From positions 62,001-126,000 of the forward strand of contig QUOL01000007.1 of assembly GCA_009761415.1 (NCBI GenBank): a DNA stretch of 64,000 nucleotides, in the 5' to 3' direction. How positions within the stretch are numbered: position 1 is the stretch's first letter; each line of letters starts with the position of its first letter. Both the position numbers and the translations under genes were made by a program. This stretch comes from Sarcomyxa edulis (lineage: Eukaryota; Basidiomycota; Agaricomycetes; Agaricales; Mycenaceae). Below the pieces are notes generated by a model, which saw only the letters and a list, made by a program, of their open reading frames with translations, was not told where the DNA came from and ran no database searches. Shown here one piece after another: positions 1-10,020 of this stretch.

Positions 1-281
1 GAAGATGTCGACAGTTGGTGTGGAGCAATTGTGCCTGGAAATGCGTATAGTAAAGCAGGAGAGGGAAGCCTCAGGTTTATGCCTATTGTACGGCTCGTAA
101 AAAGCTAGCAAGCACTCGATTTGCACTGTTGTCACCACTTGGAGACGCTACTGCGTCGGAGAGGAGAAGAGAGAGAAAAGTGATCATATACATGTACAAA
201 CATAGTATATGTGGCTACGCGAGACGTAGGACAGGCTACGCCTAGTCCACCGTTTTGCCTTGAAATGACCTCGGGGTTAGT
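1..281. other. Window start, no gene seen
   Basis: No open frame with coding character on either strand. From about 220 the words GGCTACGCC and CGTAGG recur; similar words recur around 4900-5290. The stretch leads into the first GGAATAGGG hairpin. Confidence 0.5.
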
Positions 282-301
282 GGAATAGGGCGCCCTATTC
301 C
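282..301. repeat. Perfect 20-bp palindrome, GGAATAGGG-CG-CCCTATTCC
   Basis: Two 9-nt arms flank a CG centre. Identical copies are at 932-951, 1331-1350, 2108-2127, 2145-2164, 3575-3594 and 8354-8373. Each is followed by CGGATAAGAAACATA (the 2145 copy ends ACATATG), and most are preceded by ACCTCGGGGTTAGT. They mark the right-hand edge of the duplicated blocks. Confidence 0.9.
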
Positions 302-321
302 CGGATAAGAAACATAGTGTT

Positions 322-351
322 GGAATAGGGGGCTAAATAAAGCCCTATTCC
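322..351. repeat. GGAATAGGG/CCCTATTCC hairpin with 12-nt loop
   Basis: The same 9-nt arms as the 20-bp palindrome are separated by GGCTAAATAAAG. Copies are at 4526-4555 and 6773-6802. In each case the TA-centred palindrome follows about 45 bp later, after an A/T-rich stretch containing AATTAGGCC twice. Confidence 0.85.
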
Positions 352-394
352 ACAGATTTTTTGCCAAATTAGGCCCAATTAGGCCAAAAAAGAT

Positions 395-414
395 GGAATA
401 GGGTACCCTATTCC
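395..414. repeat. Perfect 20-bp palindrome, GGAATAGGG-TA-CCCTATTCC
   Basis: Same arms as the CG-centred palindrome but with a TA centre. Copies are at 4599-4618 and 6846-6865. Each is followed by AGGATCAGAAGGATAG, as the CG form is followed by CGGATAAGAAACATAG, so the flank differs with the centre. Confidence 0.9.
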
Positions 415-786
415 AGGATCAGAAGGATAGTCTTGCCTCTCAGAGTTGGTTTTTCGTTTTTGTCGCAACTGATGCTTTGACCGTTCACTTTGGTCTTGGT
501 GTATGGTTGACGTCTTCTCCACTTCGATGGTTCCCTCTTTGATCCATGATTTTTTACTTTTCTCTCAGACACGTCTTGTCACTCGCTTTTGCGTTTTTTG
601 ATGTTTCCAAATAACAAGCCAGTGTCTTATTTGAAAAATGCTCTGGTTCCCTCTTTGATCCCTGATTTTTACTTGTCTCTCTCAGACACGTCTTGGTAGT
701 CGCTTTTGCATTCTTGGATGTTCCAAATAACAAGCCAGTGTCTTATTTGGAAAATGCTCTGGCTCCTACTGTTGTGTCAGAGAACG

Positions 787-890
787 CCCTATTCCGTCAC
801 AGGACGCCCTATTCCGTGACCGAACGCCCTATTCCGTCACAAAACACCCTATTCCGTGACATTTCGTGACTGAACGCCCTATTCCGTCAC
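787..890. repeat. Iteron-like array of five CCCTATTCC words (array 1)
   Basis: CCCTATTCC starts at 787, 807, 827, 847 and 877, so the spacing is 20, 20, 20 and 30 nt. Each word is followed by GTCAC or GTGAC in strict alternation (GTCAC, GTGAC, GTCAC, GTGAC, GTCAC). These two pentamers are reverse complements of each other. Confidence 0.85.
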
Positions 891-1185
891 CTTTTTCGTC
901 CGTTTTGCCTTGAAATGACCTCGGGGTTAGTGGAATAGGGCGCCCTATTCCCGGATAAGAAACATAGACACGTCTTGTCACTCGCTTTTGCGTTTTTTGA
1001 TGTTTCCAAATAACAAGCCAGTGTCTTATTTGAAAAATGCTCTGGTTCCCTCTTTGATCCCTGATTTTTACTTGTCTCTCTCAGACACGTCTTGGTAGTC
1101 GCTTTTGCATTCTTGGATGTTCCAAATAACAAGCCAGTGTCTTATTTGGAAAATGCTCTGGCTCCTACTGTTGTGTCAGAGAACG

Positions 1186-1289
1186 CCCTATTCCGTCACA
1201 GGACGCCCTATTCCGTGACCGAACGCCCTATTCCGTCACAAAACACCCTATTCCGTGACATTTCGTGACTGAACGCCCTATTCCGTCAC
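1186..1289. repeat. Iteron-like CCCTATTCC array (array 2)
   Basis: Words start at 1186, 1206, 1226, 1246 and 1276, with the same spacing and GTCAC/GTGAC alternation as array 1. It is the tandem-duplicate partner. Confidence 0.85.
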
Positions 1290-1365
1290 CTTTTTCGTCC
1301 GTTTTGCCTTGAAATGACCTCGGGGTTAGTGGAATAGGGCGCCCTATTCCCGGATAAGAAACATA

Positions 1366-2143
1366 GTATGTGAGTTGATGTCTGCACTGACACTGACACT
1401 GACACTCTGACTCTGATACTAACTCGCACTTTTTTTTTATATGATCCTCAACCCTAACACCTAACACTAACCCTAACGCCTAACACTAACCCTAACCGCC
1501 TAACTACCCCAACCCTAACGTCCCAGCTGGGGGGGTAGCGGCTGATTCCGATGACGGGTCTAACGGCTTCATCCCTGTTTTACTTGCGTTTTGACCGTTC
1601 TTTGTCTTGTATCGGTCTGTCCACTTCGATGGTTCCCTCTTTGATCTCATATTTTTGCGTCTCTGATGCATACACTTCATCTCGATCTTGGGGTTGCACG
1701 GCTGAAGGTTGATTGCCTTCTTGTCTTGCCTCTCAGAGTTGGTTTTTCGTTTTTGTCGCAACTGATGCTTTGACCGTTCACTTTGGTCTTGGTGTATGGT
1801 TGACGTCTTGTCCACTTCGATGGTTCCCTCTTTGATCCATGATTTTTTACTTTTCTCTCAGACACGTCTTGGTACTCGCTTTTACATTCTTGGATGTTCC
1901 AAATAACAAGCCAGTGTCTTATTTGGAAAATGCTCTGGCTCCTACTGTTGTGTCAAAGAACGCCCTATTCCGTCACAGGACGCCCTATTCCGTGACCGAA
2001 CGCCCTATTCCGTCACAAAACACCCTATTCCGTGACATTTCGTGACTGAACGCCCTATTCCGTCACCTTTTTCCTCCGTTTTGCCTTGAAATGACCTCGG
2101 GGTTAGTGGAATAGGGCGCCCTATTCCCGGATAAGAAACATAG
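1366..2143. repeat. 778-bp duplicated block, copy 1
   Basis: Starts GTATGTGAGTTGATGTCTGC and ends with the CG-centred palindrome and GATAAGAAACATAG. Copies 2833-3610 and 7612-8389 have the same length and differ by only a few substitutions. Inside are a degenerate telomere tract (1450-1520) and CCCTATTCC array 3 (1963, 1983, 2003, 2023, 2053). The short open frames are identical between copies, which is expected from recent duplication and is not evidence of coding. Confidence 0.85.
1450..1520. repeat. Degenerate telomere-like CCCTAA tract
   Basis: Mixture of CCCTAA, CGCCTAA and CACCTAA/CACTAA words. Copies are at 2917-2987 and 7696-7766. Looser relatives (CCTAACTACCGAG, CCTAACTGCC) lie near 5433-5475 and 5630-5680. 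Confidence 0.7.
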
Positions 2144-2249
2144 TGGAATAGGGCGCCCTATTCCCGGATAAGAAACATATGATCCGGTCGCTTCTCATAG
2201 CGTGATGCTGGGGTAGCTTGGAGTTGTTTCCTTGTCGTTTGTCGTAAAT

Positions 2250-2350
2250 GAGCTCGGGGTTACTCGGGGTTATTTCTGTGCTGTTTGAGCTCGGGGTTAC
2301 ACGGGGTTATTTCCATGTCGTTTGAACTCGGGGTTACTCGGGGTTAGTTT
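2250..2350. repeat. Short tandem repeat, about 37-41 bp unit
   Basis: Units read GAGCTCGGGGTTACTC then GGGGTTATTTCYGTG. Three units lie here and four at about 6947-7080. Each carries two GGGGTTA words, which resemble a G-rich telomere strand. Confidence 0.7.
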
Positions 2351-2431
2351 GGACTCACTTGGTGTCGATGGCTCCAAATAGTGGAGTGTCATCTTATTTG
2401 AAACATTGTAACCCTAAGTGTTCTTGCATCA

Positions 2432-2720
2432 GACTTGGTGTTGGTGACTCAGTTTCAAATAGTGGGATGTCGTCTTATTTGGAATGTGAGTCTGACTATG
2501 TTGACTTGATCCACAATTCATCTTAGACTTGGTGTTGGTGACTGGTGTTGGTGACTCACTTTCAAATAGTGGGGCGTCATCTTATTTGGAATGTGGGTCT
2601 GACTGACTCTGTTGACTTGATCCACAATTGATCTTAGACTTGGTGTTGGTGACTTAGTTTCCAAATAGTGGGGTGCTGTCTTATGTGGAATGTGAGTCTG
2701 ACTGACTATGTTGACTTGAT
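2432..2720. repeat. Minisatellite, 94-111 bp unit
   Basis: Units start GACTTGGTGTTGGTGACT at 2432, 2526 and 2637 and contain TTCAAATAGTGGG and GTCTTATTTGGAATGTG. A second array starts at 7146, 7240, 7316 and 7410, with spacings 94, 76 and 94. No coding signal. Confidence 0.75.
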
Positions 2721-2832
2721 CCACAATTGATTGTGATGCACATTTTATTTTTGAAACGGAAACGGTCGCTCGTTGACTTGTTTGAGATAGGTCGGTTGCT
2801 CACTTGACTGACTGTCTGACTATCTTGATTTT

Positions 2833-3610
2833 GTATGTGAGTTGATGTCTGCACTGACACTGACACTGACACTCTGACTCTGATACTAACTCGCACTTTT
2901 TTTTTATATGATCCTCAACCCTAACACCTAACACTAACCCTAACGCCTAACACTAACCCTAACCGCCTAACTACCCCAACCCTAACGTCCCAGCTGGGGG
3001 GGTAGCGGCTGATTCCGATGACGGGTCTAACGGCTTCATCCCTGTTTTACTTGCGTTTTGACCGTTCTTTGTCTTGTATCGGTCTGTCCACTTCGATGGT
3101 TCCCTCTTTGATCTCATATTTTTGCGTCTCTGATGCATACACTTCATCTCGATCTTGGGGTTGCACGGCTGAAGGTTGATTGCCTTCTTGTCTTGCCTCT
3201 CAGAGTTGGTTTTTCGTTTTTGTCGCAACTGATGCTTTGACCGTTCACTTTGGTCTTGGTGTATGGTTGACGTCTTGTCCACTTCGATGGTTCCCTCTTT
3301 GATCCATGATTTTTTACTTTTCTCTCAGACACGTCTTGGTACTCGCTTTTACATTCTTGGATGTTCCAAATAACAAGCCAGTGTCTTATTTGGAAAATGC
3401 TCTGGCTCCTACTGTTGTGTCAAAGAACGCCCTATTCCTTCACAGGACGCCCTATTCCGTGACCGAACGCCCTATTCCGTCACAAAACACCCTATTCCGT
3501 GACATTTCGTGACTGAACGCCCTATTCCGTCACCTTTTTCCTCCGTTTTGCCTTGAAATGACCTCGGGGTTAGTGGAATAGGGCGCCCTATTCCCGGATA
3601 AGAAACATAG
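2833..3610. repeat. 778-bp duplicated block, copy 2
   Basis: Same content as 1366-2143 at an offset of 1467 bp. CCCTATTCC array words start at 3430, 3450, 3470, 3490 and 3520; the first is followed by TTCAC instead of GTCAC. Confidence 0.85.
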
Positions 3611-4636
3611 GGTGAACCTTTGGAGCGTTTGGTCTCACTCAGTTTCAAGTCCCGACCCTATGCCTTTGTACGTCAAGAACGTCAGCGTCGGATCCGGTAG
3701 ATGTCCGTCCGTCCTCGGCTCAACTCGACAACGCCTAGGCTCAAGTCACAACTCTGTATCCTCCGTCGCACTCACTTTCCAACTTGCCTTGGGCCGTCAA
3801 CTCGTCACCACCGGTTTCTCTCCAAGTCGCAACACGTCAAATTCTCTTGGACGCAGGGATCTCTGTCCGTGAACGCAACACCATCGGAGCTAGAAATCAT
3901 CTCGCCACAACCCGTACATGTTCGAAACTCAACACGCATCGTCTCTCTCACCGTCTTGAAATTGATGTCAGCTATGTTGTATGAATGAACTCCTTTTCCT
4001 ACACTGGTGCTGGCGACGGTGTTTTTGTGAGCGTCTTTGTAGCAATGCATATGACAATGAACTGGCATTACATGTTGGAACTGAAGGTACGTAAAGTAAG
4101 ATAGAGCACCGTGAAATCAAGATGTCGTCACACAAAGTTTATATGTCTGAAATGTAGCAGATATAAAAATTGCTAGAGCGGTTCTCCAAGCATCACTTTA
4201 CTGACGCATAACAGATTGTGCAGGCGTAATATGGGATATGAGATTATATTTGTACGACTATATATGACGGTGAACATGTATGCAGACTGAGACTCAAACA
4301 GTCAGGTGGTTGAACCAAGTCTATATGTGTGAGACTGAGCAGATATATGAAGCCAAGAGAGATGGAGTAGAGATTGGTTTCTATAAGAGTGATACAGTGT
4401 AGGTGCAGTTTTGAGTCTATATGTGTGAGAGTTGGCAGATATAGAATGTACATATCTTGAGACAGAACACATCTGATGGAATAGGGAATTTCAATTCCCC
4501 TTTTCCAAGAAATCACTCGTGTGTTGGAATAGGGGGCTAAATAAAGCCCTATTCCACAGATTTTTTGCCAAATTAGGCCCAATTAGGCCAAAAAAGATGG
4601 AATAGGGTACCCTATTCCAGGATCAGAAGGATAGGT
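3611..4636. repeat. 1.03-kb duplicated block, copy 1
   Basis: Starts GGTGAACCTTTGGAGCG and ends just after the TA-centred palindrome. The second copy is 5858-6883 (offset 2247), with scattered single-base differences such as CTCGGC/CTTGGC near 3717/5964. The flanks differ, so this is a mosaic insertion or duplication. Frames of 66-112 codons occur on both strands but have no family resemblance. Confidence 0.85.
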
Positions 4637-5857
4637 TCATTGGCTGGACCGATGGTCATGAAATTTTTTGAGGGTAGGCGTATGCATATTAGAACTATAT
4701 TCCCAAAGTTTCAAGGTTGGCGCACACTATACAGGTGCTGGCGTAGCTATATAATGGGTGGAAAATAGGAATTTGGGTGTAAACTGGCAATGGCGCAGAG
4801 GTATATACACAAAAAAATTTCCAAACTCTGCGGTAGTCAGCTCTGGACATATACGCTAGTATTTCAAAAGAAACCTAAGGATTTGGACGGATACCCGCGC
4901 CCTACGCTTAGATACAACTTCGGCATTCTGGCCAAAGTTAAATAGGCGGGTATAGGCTACGCCTTATATATTTTTATGAATGGACTCTTGGGACGGGTCA
5001 CCTGACCATGTACGCCAACCCTCATTTTAAAAAAAGTGGGTATATAGCAAGGCGCACCCAGGCGTAGCCTGTTCTTTCAGCCAAATCAGATTTCTGACAC
5101 CTCTGGATGTTTGTGGCTGAAACCAAACAAAGGCAAACACATACACATCAGATTTTTGCATTTTCCGGAAGCCAAGAAGCATACGCTCATGACGGTATAA
5201 CTTTTTTGACATATTGCATACGGGCGTAGCCAGGCGTAGCTTGAAACTTTCCAAGCCGGACAATGGGGCATTGTCAAATTTCCCACCCATTAAACACCTA
5301 ACGTCCGAGCTTTGCGGTCGGCGGCTCAATCCCACCCCACGTCTCACGGCTTCGTCTCGGTGTCCGAGTCAGACGGCTGGTTTGTTCCCCTGAGACTCTC
5401 GCACTTTCTTTTTTCTTTTTTTTTATGATCCTCAAACCCTAACTACCGAGGCCCTAACTGCCAAACGCCTAACGTCCGAGCTTTGCGGTTGGCGGCTGAT
5501 TCCCATCTTCAGTCTCACGGCTCCATCCCAGTGTCAGAGTCCTACGCGCGTTTGTTCCCTCGACGTCCACCGTTCAGATCACCACCATTCTCAACTCACC
5601 CGTCTTGTCTTTTCTTTTTTTATGATCCTCAACCCGAACTGCTAACTACCGAGAACCTAACTGCCAAACTCCTAACGTCCGAGCTCTGCGGTCGGCGGCC
5701 GATAGCTATCTTCTACTCTGGTGCTGGGACTTGTCAGCTCGTTCCGTCTTTGTATCTCTTCTGCGTCGTCAAACTCGCGTTTTTGGCCGTTTCACTCCTC
5801 GACTTGTTTCCCATGGTCGACGGTTCCAGATGACAAGTCAAACTCGACTCATCGTTG
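4637..5857. other. Spacer between duplicated blocks, no gene seen
   Basis: Contains three partial copies of a unit beginning AACGTCCGAGCTYTGCGGT (about 5299, 5472, 5674), each after a CCTAAC-rich stretch, and several GGCGTAGC/GGCGTAGCC words (5060-5240). A 106-codon minus frame at 5027-5347 has no recognisable features. Confidence 0.5.
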
Positions 5858-6883
5858 GGTGAACCTTTGGAGCGTTTGGTCTCACTCAGTTTCAAGTCCC
5901 GACCCTATGCCTTTGTACGTCAAGAACGTCAGCGTCGGATCCGGTAGATGTCCGTCCGTCCTTGGCTCAACTCGACAACGCCTAGGCTCAAGTCACAACT
6001 CTGTATCCTCCGTCGCACTCACTTTCCAACTTGCCTTGGGCCGTCAACTCGTCACCACCGGTTTCTCTCCAAGTCGCAACACGTCAAATTCTCTTGGACG
6101 CAGGGATCTCTGTCCGTGAACGCAACACCATCGGAGCTAGAAATCATCTCGCCACAACCCGTACATGTTCGAAACTCAACACGCATCGTCTCTCTCACCG
6201 TCTTGAAATTGATGTCAGCTATGTTGTATGAATGAACTCCTTTTCCTACACTGGTGCTGGCGACGGTGTTTTTGTGAGCGTCTTTGTAGCAATGCATATG
6301 ACAATGAACTGGCATTACATGTTGGAACTGAAGGTACGTAAAGTAAGATAGAGCACCGTGAAATCAAGATGTCGTCACACAAAGTTTATATGTCTGAAAT
6401 GTAGCAGATATAAAAATTGCTAGAGCGGTTCTCCAAGCATCACTTTACTGACGCATAACAGATTGTGCAGGCGTAATATGGGATATGAGATTATATTTGT
6501 ACGACTATATATGACGGTGAACATGTATGCAGACTGAGACTCAAACAGTCAGGTGGTTGAACCAAGTCTATATGTGTGAGACTGAGCAGATATATGAAGC
6601 CAAGAGAGATGGAGTAGAGATTGGTTTCTACAAGAGTGATACAGTGTAGGTGCAGTTTTGAGTCTATATGTGTGAGAGTTGGCAGATATAGAATGTACAT
6701 ATCTTGAGACAGAACACATCTGATGGAATAGGGAATTTCAATTCCCCTTTTCCAAGAAATCACTCGTGTGTTGGAATAGGGGGCTAAATAAAGCCCTATT
6801 CCACAGATTTTTTGCCAAATTAGGCCCAATTAGGCCAAAAAAGATGGAATAGGGTACCCTATTCCAGGATCAGAAGGATAGGT
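5858..6883. repeat. 1.03-kb duplicated block, copy 2
   Basis: Near-identical to 3611-4636. Immediately after it the sequence switches to a copy of the region starting near 2186 (CGCTTCTCATAGCGTGA), showing how the zone was assembled from shuffled blocks. Confidence 0.85.
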
Positions 6884-7611
6884 CGCTTCTCATAGCGTGA
6901 CGCTGGGGTAGCTTGGAGTTGTTTCCTTGTCGTTTGTCGTAAATGAGCTCGGGGTTACTCGGGGTTATTTCTGTGCTGTTTGAGCTCGGGGTTACACGGG
7001 GTTATTTCCATGTCGTTTGAACTCGGGGTTACACGGGGTTATTTCCGTGTTGTTTCAGCTCGAAGTTACTCGGGGTTAGTTTGGACTCACTTGGTGTCAT
7101 AGTGGAGTGTCATCTCATTTGAAACATTGTAACTCTAAGCATCAGACTTGGTGTTGGTGACTCAGTTTCCAAATAGTGGGATGTCGTCTTATTTGGAATG
7201 TGAGTCTGACTATGTTGACTTGATCCACAATTGATCTTAGACTTGGTGTTGGTGACTCAGTTTCAAATAGTGGGGTGTCGTCTTATTTGGAATGTGGGCT
7301 GTTAGAGTTTTCTTGGACTTGGTGTTGGTGACTCAGTTTCAAATAGTGGGATGTCGTCTTATTTGGAATGTGAGTCTGACTATGTTGACTTGATCCACAA
7401 TTCATCTTAGACTTGGTGTTGGTGACTGGTGTTGGTGACTCAGTTTCAAATAGTGGGGCATCATCTTATTTGGAATGTGAGTCTGACTGACTCTGTTGAC
7501 TTGATCCACAATTGATTGTGATGCACATTTTATTTTTGAAACGGTCGCTCGTTGACTTGTTTGAGATAGGTCGGTTGCTCACTTGACTGACTGTCTGACT
7601 ATCTTGATTTT
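6884..7611. repeat. Second copy of the 2.19-2.83 kb region
   Basis: Diverged copy of about 2186-2832, with the GGGGTTA short repeats and four minisatellite units instead of three. It leads into the third copy of the 778-bp block, so the order of modules is the same in both places. Confidence 0.75.
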
Positions 7612-8389
7612 GTATGTGAGTTGATGTCTGCACTGACACTGACACTGACACTCTGACTCTGATACTAACTCGCACTTTTTTTTTATATGATCCTCAACCC
7701 TAACACCTAACACTAACCCTAACGCCTAACACTAACCCTAACCGCCTAACTACCCCAACCCTAACGTCCCAGCTGGGGGGGTAGCGGCTGATTCCGATTA
7801 CGGGTCTAACGGCTTCATCCCTGTTTCACTTGCGTTTTGACCGTTCTTTGTCTTGTATCGGTCTGTCCACTTCGATGGTTCCCTCTTTGATCTCATATTT
7901 TTGCGTCTCTGATGCATACACTTCATCTCGATCTTGGGGTTGCACGGCTGAAGGTTGATTGCCTTCTTGTCTTGCCTCTCAGAGTTGGTTTTTCGTTTTT
8001 GTCGCAACTGATGCTTTGACCGTTCACTTTGGTCTTGGTGCATGGTTGACGTCTTCTCCACTTCGATGGTTCCCTCTTTGATCCATGATTTTTTACTTTT
8101 CTCTCAGACACGTCTTGGTACTCGCTTTTGCATTCTTGGATGTTCCAAATAACAAGCCAGTGTCTTATTTGGAAAATGCTCTGGCTCCTACTGTTGTGTC
8201 AAAGAACGCCCTATTCCGTCACAGGACGCCCTATTCCGTGACCGAACGCCCTATTCCGTCACAAAACACCCTATTCCGTGACATTTCGTGACTGAACGCC
8301 CTATTCCGTCACCTTTTTCGTCCGTTTTGCCTTGAAATGACCTCGGGGTTAGTGGAATAGGGCGCCCTATTCCCGGATAAGAAACATAG
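7612..8389. repeat. 778-bp duplicated block, copy 3
   Basis: Same length and content as 1366-2143 and 2833-3610. CCCTATTCC array words start at 8209, 8229, 8249, 8269 and 8299. It ends with the palindrome at 8354-8373. Confidence 0.85.
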
Positions 8390-8752
8390 GGTTAACCATG
8401 TGTTTAGGTCTTCACCCCGGAGCCGGTCCGGTCACGTGACGCCAAGGACGCCAAGACGGTCCAGACCCAGTCTAGGCCAGCTAAGTTTAGAAAATATTCC
8501 CATGATCCGACGGATGACAACGTCAACTGACCTATCACATGGTCGATCGCGCCATATCACGCCATAACGACACAATATTATTAGAAATCGGCTGACTGAT
8601 TTCTCCGTACATTACTCATTAGATATTACTACAGTAGAACTGACGAGCCTATAAAGGCGAAACGAGTTGAAAGGCCTTCTTCCCCAGAAGACCTCGTTTT
8701 CTACTTAGTTCCCTTTACATACTACTCTCAACAGGAGCAGACTTCTGAACCA
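8390..8752 (+). other. Promoter/LTR-like stretch before the transposon fragment
   Basis: Non-repetitive in this window. It has a GTCACGTGAC palindrome (8431-8440) and a TATAAAG box (about 8651), and ends in a CT-rich tract (ACTACTCTCAACA). This layout resembles the U3-R part of a fungal LTR, but no second LTR, primer-binding site or retroelement protein is visible. The assignment is inference. Confidence 0.25.
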
Positions 8753-8776
8753 CCCTAACCCTAACCCTAACCCTAA
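8753..8776. repeat. Four perfect CCCTAA units (interstitial telomere repeat)
   Basis: The only uninterrupted telomere-type array in the window. The transposase frame begins at the next codon, so it sits exactly at the breakpoint of the truncated element. Confidence 0.9.
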
Positions 8777-8777
8777 C

Positions 8778-10020
8778 GCCAAGCTGCTCCGTGCTACACG
8801 CGCCCTTCTCGATTTCCTATATCTGGCCCAATATCCTGTCCATAGCGACACCTCGCTTGCATCTCTAGATGAATCTTTAGCTGAATTTCATGCAAACAAG
8901 AGCATTTTTATCCAACTCAATGTACGTGAACATTTCAATATCCCAAAACTCCATTTCCTCCAGCATTACGCACACGCTATCAAATTATTCGGTACCACCG
9001 ATAACTACAACACCGAATCAACCGAACGTCTTCATATTGATTTTGCTAAGGAGGCATATCGTGCTACAAACCACAAGGACGAGTTTACGCAGATGACCAA
9101 GTGGTTGGAGCGTCGAGAAAAGGTTTTGCATCATGCAAACTTTATTCTTTGGCGCCAACAGCACGCACAACATATTCCTCCTCCTCGAATCCAATGGGAA
9201 CCTCCAGATATGGCCTGTCCTCTTCACCTCAAAATGACACGGCATCCTTCTGCCAAAGTCTCTATCTCTGATATTATTTCCGACTCTCAATATGGTGCTT
9301 CCCAATTTGTTTCGGCCTTTGGTCACTTTGTGACACAGTGTAATCATCCTCAATTTTCTCGGCGTCAGATCATACAGCATGCGGAAGGCTTTCAACTCCC
9401 TTTCAACTCTCTTCCCGTTTACCACATCATAAAGTTCTGGAATGAAGCAGTGCATGGCAATGTCACTCTTGATTCTGTACACGTTCAACCCCCTCACCTC
9501 AACAACAAACAAATCATCACTCCTGCACGTTTTGATACTGCCTTGATTCAACTTCGCAATCCCCCATCAAATGTCACGGAACGCCATCCAAGTGTTCACA
9601 GTATGTTTTATATATCCTACAAACATCATACATGACTTCTAACAAGCATTGGTAGCATCTGGAATGCGTATTGGTCAAGTTCGAGTAGTGTTCTCTGTAC
9701 CAGAGGATGCTGTGCGACATCTTTTTCATGGAGATATTCAGCCACCTCAACATCTTGCCTATGTTGAGTGGTTTACTCCCTTTACACACTCTCCTGATAC
9801 CAATTCAAGGATGTATCGGGTGAAGCGAGCAGCACATAGCAATGGATGTGCTGTAACATCTATCATTCCACTTTCATTGATCAAACGAAGTGTGCATTTA
9901 ATACCAAAGTGGGGTCAGAGGGTTCCAGATGAATGGAGCAGTGATAATGTTTTGAGTTTTAGTCCTAGTTTCTTTCTTAACTCTTTTAAAGAACATCATA
10001 CATACTTCAATGTTTATTAG
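8778..10020 (+). pseudogene. 5'-truncated Plavaka-type DNA transposase, C-terminal fragment
   Basis: Two exons, 8778-9600 and 9647-10020, join in phase (donor GTATGT, acceptor AACAAG). The protein carries the conserved C-terminal block of basidiomycete Plavaka transposases: a KLHFLQHY motif, LFGTTDNYNTESTERLHID, AYRATNHKDEF and TKWLERREK, then the QVRVVF and KRSVHLIP motifs near the end. That family is usually around 1000 residues; only about 400 remain here, and the catalytic N-terminal part is missing. The frame stays open upstream only through the CCCTAA repeats (read as Asn-Pro), with no start codon. It is therefore a fragment that cannot act by itself. No in-frame stop is seen in what remains, so truncation looks recent or the element is still transcribed. 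Confidence 0.85.

Larger units (their letters stand above)
568..1365. repeat. 399-bp direct tandem duplication
   Basis: 568-966 and 967-1365 are near-identical head-to-tail copies. Each begins GACACGTCTTGTCACTCGC, contains one CCCTATTCC array and ends with the CG-centred palindrome. Reading frames in it are interrupted and repeat only because the DNA repeats, so I see no gene. Confidence 0.85.

Noticed and set aside
1504..1865. Lys/Arg-rich frames (103 and 62 codons) conserved in three copies
   Set aside because: Overlapping frames on the same strand in a recently duplicated non-coding block with telomere-like sequence; composition follows the repeat words.
3805..4068. 87-codon minus-strand frame repeated identically at 6052-6315
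   Set aside because: The identity comes from the near-perfect DNA duplication. There is no independent divergence to show protein-level selection, and no motif.
784..8310. CRISPR-like array made of the regularly spaced CCCTATTCC words
   Set aside because: Repeats are 9 nt with 11-nt spacers that themselves repeat, in a eukaryotic genome without cas genes.
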